Shown piece by piece: positions 19,693 to 28,850 of a DNA stretch of 64,000 bases. The notes under the pieces were generated by a model, which was given only the letters and a program-made list of their open reading frames with translations, was not told the DNA's origin and did no database searches. A program made the translations under genes and the position numbers. The DNA is from Rhizobium sp. ASV20 (GTDB lineage Bacteria > Pseudomonadota > Alphaproteobacteria > Rhizobiales > Rhizobiaceae): the NCBI RefSeq assembly GCF_016429015.1, contig NZ_JAELTU010000007.1, forward strand, positions 1 through 64,000. The letters run 5' to 3'. Position 1 is the stretch's first letter. Each line of letters starts with the position of its first letter.

Positions 19693-20958
19693 TTACGTGT
19701 TCATTGATTCGAAGAAATCAGGGTTGTTCTTCGTCTGCTTGAGCTTGTCGATGAGGAACTCGATCGCATCGGTCGTGCCCATCGGCGCAAGGATACGGCG
19801 AAGAACGAAGATCTTCTGCAGATCCTGACGCGGCACGAGCAGGTCTTCCTTACGCGTGCCGGACTTGAGAATATCCATCGCCGGGAAGATGCGCTTGTCG
19901 GCAACCTTGCGGTCCAGCACGATTTCCGAGTTACCCGTACCCTTGAATTCTTCGAAGATGACTTCGTCCATGCGGCTGCCGGTGTCGATCAGCGCGGTCG
20001 CGATGATGGTCAGCGAGCCGCCTTCTTCGATATTACGAGCGGCACCGAAGAAGCGCTTCGGACGCTGCAACGCATTGGCGTCGACACCACCTGTCAGAAC
20101 CTTGCCCGAAGAGGGAACGACGGTGTTGTAGGCGCGGCCGAGGCGGGTGATCGAGTCGAGCAGGATCACGACATCGCGGCCGTGTTCCACAAGGCGCTTG
20201 GCCTTTTCGATGACCATTTCGGCGACCTGCACGTGGCGAACGGCCGGCTCGTCGAAGGTCGAGGAAATAACTTCGCCGCGCACGGAGCGCTGCATGTCTG
20301 TCACTTCTTCCGGACGTTCGTCGATCAGAAGAACGATCAGATAGCAATCGGGATGATTGGCAGTGATAGAATGGGCGATGTTCTGCAGGAGAACGGTCTT
20401 ACCGGTACGGGGCGGAGCGACGATCAAACCGCGCTGGCCCTTGCCGAGCGGCGCCACCAGATCGATGACGCGGGGAGAAAGATCCTTCGAGGTTGGAACG
20501 TCGAGTTCCATACGGAAACGCTCATTCGGATAGAGCGGCGTCAGATTGTCGAAGTGAACTTTGTGACGGATCTTTTCCGGATCGTCGAAATTGATGGTGT
20601 TGACTTTCAGCAGCGCAAAGTAACGCTCGCCTTCCTTCGGACCGCGGATCGGCCCCTCGACCGTGTCGCCAGTCTTCAGGGAGAAGCGGCGGATCTGGGA
20701 GGGGGAGATGTAGATATCGTCCGGGCCGGGAAGATAGTTCGCATTGGCGGAGCGAAGGAAACCAAAGCCATCCTGCAGAACTTCGACGACGCCCTCGCCG
20801 ATGATTTCCACGTCCTGGCTTGCGAGTACCTTGAGGATCGCAAACATCAGTTCCTGCTTGCGCATCGTGCTGGCATTTTCGACCTCGAGCGATTCGGCAA
20901 AGGCCAGGAGATCGGTCGGGGATTTATTTTTCAGTTCCTGAAGCTTCATTTCAGCCAT
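19693..20958 (-). CDS. rho: Transcription termination factor Rho
   Basis: A 421-residue hexameric RNA helicase that terminates transcription. It has an N-terminal helical Rho_N domain ([19 protein letters not shown]), then the RNA-binding cold-shock-like domain ([17 protein letters not shown]). The P-loop APPRTGKT lies at 181-188, with [13 protein letters not shown] and the Q-loop/R-loop [12 protein letters not shown] following. The length is typical of alphaproteobacteria. It lies between mnmE and hemJ on the same strand, as in other Rhizobiales near the origin. The start ATG at 20956-20958 gives the familiar MAEMKLQEL; its ribosome binding site is weak and an ATG three codons later is possible. 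Confidence 0.97.
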   Translation of the reverse strand: MAEMKLQELKNKSPTDLLAFAESLEVENASTMRKQELMFAILKVLASQDVEIIGEGVVEVLQDGFGFLRSANANYLPGPDDIYISPSQIRRFSLKTGDTVEGPIRGPKEGERYFALLKVNTINFDDPEKIRHKVHFDNLTPLYPNERFRMELDVPTSKDLSPRVIDLVAPLGKGQRGLIVAPPRTGKTVLLQNIAHSITANHPDCYLIVLLIDERPEEVTDMQRSVRGEVISSTFDEPAVRHVQVAEMVIEKAKRLVEHGRDVVILLDSITRLGRAYNTVVPSSGKVLTGGVDANALQRPKRFFGAARNIEEGGSLTIIATALIDTGSRMDEVIFEEFKGTGNSEIVLDRKVADKRIFPAMDILKSGTRKEDLLVPRQDLQKIFVLRRILAPMGTTDAIEFLIDKLKQTKNNPDFFESMNT

Positions 20959-21157
20959 GAAGGGAATTACTCATTTTTTAGAAGGGGAAAGGCAATGTTG
21001 CTCGTATTCAGAACCGCGATAGGGGCGCTCGCGGGCGACAGAATGGATACATGCCACGAAGAAGAGATGGCGGGAAAATAGCGACTCACTTTCCGAACCG
21101 CAAGGGGGGACGGTGAAATGAAGGAAATTTAACGTCCCCGCCAAAAATGAGCCGATA

Positions 21158-21703
21158 TCACGCGAACGGCTTCACCACAGCGAGAATAACGATGACGATC
21201 ATCAGAAGCGTCGGTGCCTCGTTCATCATGCGCCAATAGCGGGCCGAATGCTTGTTTTCATCACGGGCGAACCTGCGCACCGCGCCGCTGAAGAAGCCGT
21301 GAAGACCGGACATGATAACGACAAGCCCGATCTTGGCATGCAGCCAGCCACCGTGGAAATCATAGACCGACCAGGCAAGATAGAGCCCGAAGATCCATGT
21401 CAGGATCATTGCCGGCGTTATGATGTAGCGCAGCAAGCGCTTTTCCATCACCTTGAACGTCTCGGACTGCTGCGAGCCTGGCTCCGCATCGGTGTGGTAG
21501 ACGAAGAGGCGCGGCAGATAGAGCATCCCCGCCATCCACGAAATGACGGCGATGATGTGCAGGGCCTTGATCCAGAGATAGAGATCCACCGGATGCCAGG
21601 CGAACAGCCCGATCGCGAGAACGGCAAAAATCAGGATCATGAAGTAGGCGCGCGAGCCGGCTTTTCTGCCAGGCGCTTCGTCGGTCTGCTTTTCCATCGT
21701 CAT
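21158..21703 (-). CDS. hemJ: Protoporphyrinogen IX oxidase HemJ
   Basis: A 181-residue inner-membrane protein of the HemJ/UPF0093 family, which oxidises protoporphyrinogen IX to protoporphyrin IX in bacteria lacking HemG/HemY. Four to five membrane helices are visible (about 20-36, 43-64, 88-110, 116-136, 160-180), with conserved H49 and H70 in [24 protein letters not shown]. The start ATG at 21701-21703 overlaps the hemE stop as ATGA, with GGAG six bases upstream. Pairing with hemE places two heme-synthesis steps in one transcript. Confidence 0.9.
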   Translation of the reverse strand: MTMEKQTDEAPGRKAGSRAYFMILIFAVLAIGLFAWHPVDLYLWIKALHIIAVISWMAGMLYLPRLFVYHTDAEPGSQQSETFKVMEKRLLRYIITPAMILTWIFGLYLAWSVYDFHGGWLHAKIGLVVIMSGLHGFFSGAVRRFARDENKHSARYWRMMNEAPTLLMIVIVILAVVKPFA

Positions 21704-22737
21704 CGGCCTCTCCATCCGCGAACGCGCTCAACAAGCGCTGAAACATTGGTCGGGTCGGCCTGCGGCGTGATCCCGTGCCCAAGATTGAAAATCAGCGGGC
21801 CGTGTCCGAGATGCTGCAGAATGTCGTCGATCCCATCCTCCAGCGCCTTGCCGCCAGCAACGACACGCATCGGATCGAGATTGCCCTGTATCGGGCCTTC
21901 CTGCTGCAACTCCCTCGCAAAAGCCAAAGGCACCGACCAGTCGAGCCCGATCGCATCAGCGCCGGTCTTCTGACGATAGGTTTTCAACTGGTACCCCGCG
22001 CCCTTGGCAAAGGCGATGATCCGCGCCTGCGGCCGCTGCGCCTTGACCGAAGCGATCATTCTGGCAACCGGCTTGACGGCGAAAGCTTCGAATTCTCTCT
22101 CCCCAAGCACGCCGGCCCAGGAATCGAAAATCTGCACCGCATCGGCGCCGGCATCGATCTGTGCCACCAGATACGAGGCGGAGATATCCGCAAGCAGCAT
22201 CAGCAAATGTTCAAAGGCTTTGGGATGGCGATAGGCGAAAAGACGGGCGGGAGCCTGATCCGGGGTGCCATGTCCGGCGATCATATAGGTCGCAACGGTC
22301 CAGGGAGCCCCACAGAAGCCGAGCAGCGTCGTTTCGGCAGGCAAGTCCTGCCGTAGCCGCCGAACGGTCTCCATGACAGGCGCAAGGTGCGCAATCACAC
22401 CATCCGGCTTCAGAGCCAGAATTCCAGCCTCGTCAATCGGATCCATCTCCGGACCATGTCCCTCGGTGAACCGAACATTGCGCTTCAGCCCATCAGGGAT
22501 GACGAGGATATCCGAAAAGAGAATAGCCGCATCGAAGCCATAACGACGGATCGGCTGCAGCGTCACTTCCACAGCATGATCGGGGGAATAACAGAGATCG
22601 AGAAAGCTCCCGGCTTTGGCCCGCGTCTCACGATATTCAGGCAGATAGCGTCCTGCCTGACGCATCAGCCAGAGAGGGGGAGGGGAAAGCGTTTCACCGC
22701 TCAATACCCGCATGATCTTCCGGCACTCATCGGTCAC
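21700..22737 (-). CDS. hemE: Uroporphyrinogen decarboxylase
   Basis: A 345-residue TIM-barrel enzyme converting uroporphyrinogen III to coproporphyrinogen III. It shows the signature [14 protein letters not shown], the catalytic-loop [11 protein letters not shown] and [13 protein letters not shown]. The start is a GTG at 22735-22737 with AGGA eight bases upstream; a TTG eight codons earlier is less likely. It is the first gene of hemE-hemJ (possibly reaching rho) and transcribes away from the adjacent DnaA-box region, the arrangement described at the Caulobacter and Sinorhizobium chromosomal origins. Confidence 0.97.
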   Translation of the reverse strand: MTDECRKIMRVLSGETLSPPPLWLMRQAGRYLPEYRETRAKAGSFLDLCYSPDHAVEVTLQPIRRYGFDAAILFSDILVIPDGLKRNVRFTEGHGPEMDPIDEAGILALKPDGVIAHLAPVMETVRRLRQDLPAETTLLGFCGAPWTVATYMIAGHGTPDQAPARLFAYRHPKAFEHLLMLLADISASYLVAQIDAGADAVQIFDSWAGVLGEREFEAFAVKPVARMIASVKAQRPQARIIAFAKGAGYQLKTYRQKTGADAIGLDWSVPLAFARELQQEGPIQGNLDPMRVVAGGKALEDGIDDILQHLGHGPLIFNLGHGITPQADPTNVSALVERVRGWRGR

Positions 22738-23125
22738 AGCCGTCGTCCTATATAAAACCAAACATATATCTAAGGTTTCTATTTCTTAGAGTCGGTGACT
22801 ATCAAGGATTAAAGTTCATCCATTGCCTGTCCAATTTGTCGCGGTTCGGCAGCAATCGAGCAAACAAATCCCGACGAAAAGGGGATATGTGGATGACCAG
22901 CTCGATCCGTCAATCTTTTGAACGGCTTACGGCTCCATCCGTTTGAACCGAGCCTGGGGATAAGGTGGGGAGCTGCCGAAGCCAATCGACTTTGTCCACA
23001 TTGCCCACAGCCACCGCGAAGACGTCTCCGCAGAAATGCCAAATGTGGAAAACTCGGCGGTTTTCCACTTGCCCGGGATAGGCCCCTTCTCGTACCTCTC
23101 TTTTGTCCCGAGATATCAACAGGCA
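22738..23125. other. oriC: Likely chromosomal origin of replication (oriC)
   Basis: A roughly 390-bp gene-free interval between the divergent hemE and ppsR. Its left part (22748-22816) is AT-rich (TATATAAAA, ACATATATC, CAAGGATTAAAG), a candidate unwinding element. DnaA-box-like 9-mers follow: 22888-22896 TGTGGATGA (8/9), 22955-22963 TGGGGATAA (8/9), 22992-23000 TTGTCCACA (8/9), 23001-23009 TTGCCCACA (7/9), 23044-23052 TGTGGAAAA (8/9) and 23061-23069 TTTTCCACT (7/9), scored against TTATCCACA or its complement. The hemE-adjacent position matches the Caulobacter and Sinorhizobium origins. parAB lies 7-9 kb away with parS sites on both sides. Confidence 0.85.
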
Positions 23126-23137
23126 ATGGAAAGTAGC

Positions 23138-23959
23138 GTGGAAAACCGAACGAGCTTCTTTCATCTGCACCTGATTTCTGACTCAACGGGAGAGACTCTC
23201 ATCTCAGCCGGCAGGGCTGCATCCGTGCAATTCCATGCCACGCAGCCGATCGAGCACGTCTATCCGCTGATTCGGAATCGCAAGCAGCTCCTGCCGGTTC
23301 TGGAGGCGATCGACCACAGTCCGGGCATCGTCCTCTATACAATCGTCGACCGCGAGCTTGCCGACTTCATCGACGAGCGCTGCCGTGAAATGGGCGTGCC
23401 CTGCGTCAATGTGCTCGAGCCGGTCATGAATGTTTTCCAGACCTATCTCGGCACTGCGTCGCGCCGGCGCGTCGGTGCGCAGCATGTGATGAATGCCGAT
23501 TACTTCGCCCGCATCGAGGCACTGAACTTCACCATGGATCATGATGACGGACAGATGCCCGATGATTATGACGATGCCGATGTGGTCATCATCGGGATCA
23601 GCCGCACGTCGAAAACGCCGACCAGCATCTATCTGGCGAACCGCGGCATCAAGACCGCCAATATTCCGATAGTCCATGGCGTGCCTTTGCCGGAAAGCCT
23701 GTCCAGGGCAACCAAACCGCTAATCGTCGGTCTGGTGGCGACCACCGACCGCATTTCGCAGGTGCGCGAAAATCGCATCCTCGGCTCGACGCCCGGCTTT
23801 GATCGCGGCGACTACACCGATCGCGCGGCAATCTCGGAAGAGCTGAAATATGCACGCTCTCTCTGCGCGCGGCACAACTGGCCAATCATCGATGTCACGC
23901 GTCGCTCGATTGAAGAGACTGCTGCGGCTATTGTTGCCCTGCGCCCGAAGCTGCGTTAA
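23138..23959 (+). CDS. ppsR: Pyruvate, phosphate dikinase regulatory protein (DUF299 family)
   Basis: A 273-residue bifunctional kinase/pyrophosphorylase of the DUF299 family, which phosphorylates and reactivates pyruvate phosphate dikinase or PEP synthase. It shows [11 protein letters not shown] near the N-terminus and the nucleotide-binding [22 protein letters not shown] chose the GTG at 23138 because GGAAAG precedes it and the resulting N-terminus ([15 protein letters not shown]) fits the family; an ATG at 23126 is the alternative. First gene of the plus-strand run ppsR-maf-aroE-coaE-dnaQ leaving the origin. Confidence 0.9.
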   Translation: MENRTSFFHLHLISDSTGETLISAGRAASVQFHATQPIEHVYPLIRNRKQLLPVLEAIDHSPGIVLYTIVDRELADFIDERCREMGVPCVNVLEPVMNVFQTYLGTASRRRVGAQHVMNADYFARIEALNFTMDHDDGQMPDDYDDADVVIIGISRTSKTPTSIYLANRGIKTANIPIVHGVPLPESLSRATKPLIVGLVATTDRISQVRENRILGSTPGFDRGDYTDRAAISEELKYARSLCARHNWPIIDVTRRSIEETAAAIVALRPKLR

Positions 23960-23992
23960 TCGCTCCACATCCAAATATCAGAGGCAGCCGTC

Positions 23993-24592
23993 ATGACCTT
24001 GCCCCTCATCCTTGCGTCCTCCAGCCCGTTCCGTCGAATGCTGATGGAGAATGCAGGACTTCACTTCCAGGCCATCGCCGCCAATATTGACGAGCGCGCC
24101 ATCGAAGCGCCGCTCGAGGAAAATGGCGCGAGCCCCGATGCCGTTGCCCTGGTGCTGGCCAAGGCGAAAGCCAAGGAGGTAAGCGATCGTTTCCCGAACT
24201 CGCTCATTATCGGTTCGGATCAGACGATGTCGCTCGGCGATCAGGTCTTTCATAAGCCCAAGAGCATGGCGGATGCCGAAAATCACTTGAAGACGCTGTC
24301 GGGCAAGACCCATCGGCTGAACAGTGCGATGGCGCTCGCCCGAAACGGCGACATCATTTGGGAGCACGTGTCCCATGCTAATCTGACGATGCGCGCGCTG
24401 TCGTCGGATTTCATTCATCGGCATCTGAACCGTGTCGGCGAGAAGGCTTTGTCAAGCGTCGGCGCCTACCAGCTTGAGGGAGAGGGCATCCAGCTCTTCT
24501 CCAAAATCGACGGCGACTATTTCACGATCATCGGATTGCCGATGCTGCCGCTTCTGGAAAAACTGCGCGAGTTGGGGACAATCGATGGATGA
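23993..24592 (+). CDS. maf: Maf-like nucleotide pyrophosphatase
   Basis: A 199-residue Maf/YceF-type protein that hydrolyses non-canonical or modified nucleoside triphosphates. It has the N-terminal [11 protein letters not shown] motif, the DERAIE loop, [10 protein letters not shown] with the catalytic aspartate, [20 protein letters not shown], and [30 protein letters not shown]. Its end overlaps aroE by 8 nt. A parS-like sequence spans the junction. The position between ppsR and aroE is conserved in rhizobia. Confidence 0.92.
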   Translation: MTLPLILASSSPFRRMLMENAGLHFQAIAANIDERAIEAPLEENGASPDAVALVLAKAKAKEVSDRFPNSLIIGSDQTMSLGDQVFHKPKSMADAENHLKTLSGKTHRLNSAMALARNGDIIWEHVSHANLTMRALSSDFIHRHLNRVGEKALSSVGAYQLEGEGIQLFSKIDGDYFTIIGLPMLPLLEKLRELGTIDG

Positions 24593-25442
24593 TTCACGTG
24601 AAACACACGGCGTAAACGCTTTCGTAACGGGTTATCCGGTGAAGCACTCGCGCTCGCCCCTGATCCATGGCTACTGGCTGCGTCAGCTCGAACTGGCGGG
24701 CAGCTATCGTGCCCATGAAGTTCCCGTCGAAGATTTTACCGCTTTCATTGCGTCAGTGAAGGACGGCACAAGCGGCTTCGTCGGCGGCAATGTGACGATC
24801 CCCCACAAAGAAGCGGCATTCAAACTGGCGGATCGGCCGGACGAGCTTTCCAGCGAACTTGGTGCATCGAATACGCTATGGCTTGAAAATGGTTTGCTCC
24901 ACGCGACCAATACAGATGGGCGTGGTTTCACGGCGAATCTGGATGAGCGCCATTCTGGATGGGATCGCAGCGATCGCGCTGTCATCCTCGGAGCAGGGGG
25001 TGCGAGCCGCGCCATCATCCAGGCCGTGCGCGATCGTGGCTTCAAGGAAATTCATGTGGTCAATCGTACGGTCGAACGTGCGAAGGAATTGGCTGATCGC
25101 TTTGGCGATCGCGTCCATGCTCATCCGATGGCAGCGCTCGGCGAGGTCATGCAGGGAGCGGGCCTGTTCATCAATACGACATCGCTTGGCATGGATGGCG
25201 AAGCGGCGCCGCGGATCGACTTCTCGCCTCTTGTGCAAGATGCTGTTGTTACCGACATTGTATATGTGCCGCTGAAAACGCCGCTACTGGCGCAGGCCGA
25301 GGAACAGGGCTTTGCCATTGTTGACGGTCTCGGCATGCTGCTGCATCAGGCCGTACCAGGCTTCGAAAAGTGGTTCGGCAAGCGTCCAGCGGTCGATGGA
25401 ACCTTGAGAGCTTTGATCATCGCAGACATGGAAAAGCACTAA
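24585..25442 (+). CDS. aroE: Shikimate dehydrogenase
   Basis: A 285-residue enzyme that reduces 3-dehydroshikimate to shikimate with NADPH in aromatic amino acid synthesis. Substrate-binding motifs are [14 protein letters not shown], with [13 protein letters not shown] carrying the catalytic lysine, and NTDGRGF. The nucleotide-binding loop is GAGGASRAI, and the C-terminal [18 protein letters not shown] is intact. The ATG at 24585 has GGGGA upstream and overlaps the maf end; its first codons MDDSRET contain the parS-like 16-mer. coaE begins on the last base of its stop. Confidence 0.96.
   Translation: MDDSRETHGVNAFVTGYPVKHSRSPLIHGYWLRQLELAGSYRAHEVPVEDFTAFIASVKDGTSGFVGGNVTIPHKEAAFKLADRPDELSSELGASNTLWLENGLLHATNTDGRGFTANLDERHSGWDRSDRAVILGAGGASRAIIQAVRDRGFKEIHVVNRTVERAKELADRFGDRVHAHPMAALGEVMQGAGLFINTTSLGMDGEAAPRIDFSPLVQDAVVTDIVYVPLKTPLLAQAEEQGFAIVDGLGMLLHQAVPGFEKWFGKRPAVDGTLRALIIADMEKH
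24590..24605. promoter_or_regulatory. parS: parS-like site at the maf/aroE junction
   Basis: TGATTCACGTGAAACA, 15 of 16 matches to the parS consensus (one change, T to A, at position 3). It lies in overlapping coding sequence, on the opposite side of the putative oriC from the other three sites. Confidence 0.8.
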
Positions 25443-26041
25443 TGATCAGGATCGGGCTGACCGGATCGATCGGAATGGGAAAATCCACCTCGGCAAAGAT
25501 CTTTTCTGAGGCTGGAATTCCGGTGAACGATTCCGATGCGGTGGTGCACGATCTCTATAGCGGCGAAGCGGTTCCTCTCGTTGAGGCCGCTTTCCCCGGA
25601 TCCACCAGCGATGGCAAGGTCGACCGCCAGGAACTCAGCCGAAAGCTTGCGGGCGATCCCTCCGGTTTCAAACGACTGGAAGCCATCGTTCACCCCCTCG
25701 TGCGCGAGCGTGAAAACCAGTTTCTGGAGCGTCATCGCCAGGGCGGCGCTGATATGATCGTGCTTGATATTCCGCTGCTGTTCGAAACCGGCGCGGAAAA
25801 GCGGTTGGACAAGATCGTTGTCGTCAGCTGCGATCCACAGATTCAAAGAGAAAGAGTGCTTGCCCGGCAGGGCATGACGGAAGAAAAATTCAATATGATT
25901 CTTTCCCGCCAGACGCCGGATGCGGAAAAGCGGGCACGGGCGGACTATGTCATCGATACCGGCGGAAGCATCGATGCGGCCCGCGAACAGGTGAAAGAAA
26001 TCATTGCGGATCTGCGGCGCAAGCAGCAGGGCGGAAATTAG
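25442..26041 (+). CDS. coaE: Dephospho-CoA kinase
   Basis: A 199-residue P-loop kinase for the last step of coenzyme A synthesis. It has GSIGMGKST at 8-16 (Walker A), the DSDAVVHDLY acid-binding segment, the lid AIVHPLVRER, and LDIPLLFETG. The ATG at 25442 shares its first base with the aroE stop (TAATG), so the two are translationally coupled; a frame 24 codons longer runs inside aroE and is rejected. dnaQ follows after 17 nt. Confidence 0.96.
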   Translation: MIRIGLTGSIGMGKSTSAKIFSEAGIPVNDSDAVVHDLYSGEAVPLVEAAFPGSTSDGKVDRQELSRKLAGDPSGFKRLEAIVHPLVRERENQFLERHRQGGADMIVLDIPLLFETGAEKRLDKIVVVSCDPQIQRERVLARQGMTEEKFNMILSRQTPDAEKRARADYVIDTGGSIDAAREQVKEIIADLRRKQQGGN

Positions 26042-26058
26042 AAAGACGGAGCCTCGAT

Positions 26059-26769
26059 ATGCGCGAAATCATTTTCGATACGGAAACCACGGGCCTCGAC
26101 AACAGGGCGGACCGTATCATCGAAATCGGCGGGATCGAGCTGATCAACCATTTTCCCACCGGCAAGACGCTACATCTCTTTATCAATCCGGGCGACCGCA
26201 AGGTTCATCCGGACGCACTGGCCGTCCATGGCATCACCGATGAATCGCTGAAGGACAAGCCGCCCTTCGAGGAGGTTGCCGACCAGATCCTCGAATTCTT
26301 CGGCGACGCCAAGTGGATCGCCCACAATGCCACATTCGATATGGGCTTCGTCAATGCCGAGTTCGCAAGGCTGGGCCGCCCGCCGATCCTGCCGGATATG
26401 GTGATCGATACGCTCGCCATGGCAAGGCGCAAGCACCCCATGGGTCCGAACTCGCTTGATGCGCTCTGCCGGCGCTACGGCATCGATAATTCGCACCGCA
26501 CGCAGCACGGCGCGTTGCTCGACTCCGAACTGCTTGCCGAAGTCTATATCGAGATGATTGGCGGCCGGCAGACCGCGCTCGGCCTTGGCAGCAACTCATC
26601 GTCACGATCGAGACAAAACGAGGATGCGGACGAGATCGTTGCCGACGTCTTTGCAAGACCCAGTCCTCTCGCCAGCAGATTGAGCCCAGACGAGCAAGCC
26701 GCCCACGCGGCGCTGGTCGCCAAGCTCGGAGAAAAGGGCATCTGGTCCAAATACCGCACTTCGGAATAG
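26059..26769 (+). CDS. dnaQ: DNA polymerase III subunit epsilon (3'-5' exonuclease)
   Basis: A 236-residue DEDDh exonuclease, the proofreading subunit of the replicase. Catalytic residues are visible: D7 and E9 in FDTETTG, D94 in HNATFDMGF, H150 and D155 in HGALLDSELLAEVY. The C-terminal tail (about 175-236) is of the type that binds the alpha subunit. The start codon lies 17 nt behind coaE in an operon running away from the origin. A strong bidirectional terminator follows. Confidence 0.96.
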   Translation: MREIIFDTETTGLDNRADRIIEIGGIELINHFPTGKTLHLFINPGDRKVHPDALAVHGITDESLKDKPPFEEVADQILEFFGDAKWIAHNATFDMGFVNAEFARLGRPPILPDMVIDTLAMARRKHPMGPNSLDALCRRYGIDNSHRTQHGALLDSELLAEVYIEMIGGRQTALGLGSNSSSRSRQNEDADEIVADVFARPSPLASRLSPDEQAAHAALVAKLGEKGIWSKYRTSE

Positions 26770-26846
26770 ATTAGTTTCGGTCGGAATGCGCAGCGGGTTT
26801 CTGTCGGAAACGCGACGTGCTTCTAGGCGGGATATCTCAAGTGACC

Positions 26847-26886
26847 AAACGAAAATGCCCGGACGTCGATCCGGGCATTTTCGTTT
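26847..26886. terminator. Bidirectional terminator between dnaQ and secB
   Basis: Perfect 17-bp inverted repeat AAACGAAAATGCCCGGA / TCCGGGCATTTTCGTTT with a 6-nt loop. A-rich and T-rich flanks serve both convergent genes. Confidence 0.92.
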
Positions 26887-26906
26887 CCAGAATGGAAAAT
26901 TCAGAC

Positions 26907-27389
26907 TTAGTTCGGAACGGCCGAAACCTGAGCGCGGGCCTGTTCTTCGGCCATACGCTGCGTAAACATCTGCGCGAAATCGATCGGGTCGATCATCAGC
27001 GGCGGGAAGCCGCCATTGCGCGTAACGTCTGCGATGATCTGACGGGCAAACGGGAAGAGCAGGCGCGGGCACTCGATGAAGAGCAGCGGCAGCATGTGTT
27101 CCTGCGGGAAGCCGGTAACGCGGAAGACGCCGCCATAAACCAGCTCGGTGTGGAAGAGCACACGCTCGCCATCCTTGGCTTCGGCATTCAGCGTCAGCAC
27201 GACGTCGAAATCTTCATCCGACAGCGGGTTGGCGTTCACGTTGACATTGATGTTGATGTCCGGAGCATTTTCCCGGGCCTGAAGCGAGCGCGGAGCACCC
27301 GGATTTTCGAAGGAAAGATCCTTGGTGTACTGAGCAAGGATGCTGAGGCTCGGGCTGGCTGCACCGTTGCCGTTTGTCTCGTTGGCCAT
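26907..27389 (-). CDS. secB: Protein-export chaperone SecB
   Basis: A 160-residue tetrameric chaperone that holds preproteins unfolded and hands them to SecA. The core (about 17-145) has [14 protein letters not shown] and the central [52 protein letters not shown], the most conserved stretch of the family. N- and C-terminal ends are flexible. Its gene starts at ATG 27387-27389 and is separated from fxsA by about 95 nt on the same strand. Confidence 0.96.
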   Translation of the reverse strand: MANETNGNGAASPSLSILAQYTKDLSFENPGAPRSLQARENAPDININVNVNANPLSDEDFDVVLTLNAEAKDGERVLFHTELVYGGVFRVTGFPQEHMLPLLFIECPRLLFPFARQIIADVTRNGGFPPLMIDPIDFAQMFTQRMAEEQARAQVSAVPN

Positions 27390-27483
27390 GGGGGTGTCCT
27401 CTCACGTCTCGATGGGTGTCGCCATCTAGCATTTCGAATAGGGGCGCACAACCCTTATGCCCCGGCGCTTTCCGGCCGGCGCT

Positions 27484-28002
27484 TTAGTCTTCGAGCCGCT
27501 TCCGGTCCGACCATGGCGAGTTGCGATTGGGCTCGCGATGAAAATCGCTTTCGTCAAGATCGACCACTGTTCCGGCATCGCGCGGCCGGGCTTGCGGACC
27601 GGCACCGGGTGCTTGTCCACGCCGGAAGGCGCGGGAATTGCCGACGACAACGATACGCTTGCGCAGCATCGTCCAGGCAAGATCACGCACGGCCGGAATG
27701 AAAAGCAGGAGGCCGATAATGTCGGAGATGAAGCCCGGCAGCATCAGGAAGATGGCGGCAACAACAATCATGGCGCCATGCACCATCTCGCGGCCGGGAT
27801 CGCCGCCATTGCGGCTTTCGGCCGAGATGCGCTGCAGGATGCCGATGCCCTGAATCCTGAGCAGCATGGCGCCGAGAACGACGCTGAGGATGACGAGCCC
27901 CAGGGTTGCCCAGACGCCGATCAGCTTTCCGACGACGATGAAGCCGGCGATTTCAGCCAGCGGCATCAGAAAAACGAAGATAGGAAGAAGTGATAGGCGC
28001 AT
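27484..28002 (-). CDS. fxsA: FxsA family membrane protein
   Basis: A 172-residue inner-membrane protein of the FxsA family (E. coli FxsA relieves exclusion of phage T7 by the F plasmid; its normal role is unknown). Three or four hydrophobic segments (about 5-26, 28-49, 74-104) contain the family pattern PIFVFLMPLAEI near the N-terminus and MLPGFISDIIGLLLFIPAVR. The C-terminal tail is long, polar and Arg/Pro rich. Divergent from the Tim44-domain gene; the secB-fxsA-Tim44 order is conserved in rhizobia. Confidence 0.88.
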   Translation of the reverse strand: MRLSLLPIFVFLMPLAEIAGFIVVGKLIGVWATLGLVILSVVLGAMLLRIQGIGILQRISAESRNGGDPGREMVHGAMIVVAAIFLMLPGFISDIIGLLLFIPAVRDLAWTMLRKRIVVVGNSRAFRRGQAPGAGPQARPRDAGTVVDLDESDFHREPNRNSPWSDRKRLED

Positions 28003-28148
28003 GTTACGGTGGTCCTGAGAGCGGGTTTCTTCGCGTAGGCGTTGGTTTCTCGCATATAATAAAGAAAGTGGTCCGCTATTTGAATGATAGATCGATGCGG
28101 ACTATATGGGGATTGTTCTTTTAATTTTAACGGTGGTTCCAATACGAG

Positions 28149-28850
28149 ATGGGTGCAAACGACTTTGTGACGATCTTTTTCCTGGTGGCGGCGGTGCTGA
28201 TCTTCTTTCAGTTGCGCAGTGTCCTTGGCCGCCGCACGGGGAACGAGAAGCCGCCGCGCGATCTCTATGGTTCCGCTGATTCGGCAAATGGCCCGACGCC
28301 GCCGGATGCAGGCAAGGTAGTAACGCTGCCGCGCCGTGATGCGACCGAAGAGGAAGATCGTTTTGCAGCCGTCGACGCCTTCACGCCAGCCGGCACACAG
28401 CTGAATGATTCGTTGCGAGAGATCAGCAAGGTCGATCCGTCCTTCAACCCGAAGGAATTCGTCAACGGCGCCCGTATGGCCTACGAGATGATCGTCATGG
28501 CCTTTGCCGACGGCGATCGCAAATCCCTGAAGGGGCTTTTGTCCTCCGAGGTCTACGAAGGCTTCGACGCTGCCATCGCCGAACGCGAAGGCAAGGGCGA
28601 GAAGGTCAAGTCGACTTTCGTCGGCATCGACAAAGCCGATATCGTCACCGCCGAGGCCAAGGGAACCGAAGCATTCGTCACCATGCGCATCGTCAGCCAG
28701 ATGATTTCGGCTACCTACGACAAGGCGGGCGCGTTGATCGATGGCGATGCCGAGGCTGTGGCGGAGATCAGCGATCTCTGGACATTTGCCCGCGACACGC
28801 GTTCCCGCGATCCGAACTGGAAACTTGTGGCGACCGAATCCGAACAATGA
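28149..28850 (+). CDS. Tim44/TimA family adaptor protein
   Basis: A 233-residue protein with one N-terminal membrane anchor (about 5-22), a polar Pro-rich linker, and a C-terminal Tim44-like domain (about 85-230: FNPKEFVNGARMAYEMIVMAFADGDRKSLKGLLSSEVYEGF ... RSRDPNWKLVATES). Mitochondrial Tim44 tethers Hsp70 to the import channel, and the bacterial relatives are thought to be membrane-bound adaptor or scaffold proteins. It overlaps the mltA-like gene as ATGA, so the two are translationally coupled. Confidence 0.85.
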   Translation: MGANDFVTIFFLVAAVLIFFQLRSVLGRRTGNEKPPRDLYGSADSANGPTPPDAGKVVTLPRRDATEEEDRFAAVDAFTPAGTQLNDSLREISKVDPSFNPKEFVNGARMAYEMIVMAFADGDRKSLKGLLSSEVYEGFDAAIAEREGKGEKVKSTFVGIDKADIVTAEAKGTEAFVTMRIVSQMISATYDKAGALIDGDAEAVAEISDLWTFARDTRSRDPNWKLVATESEQ

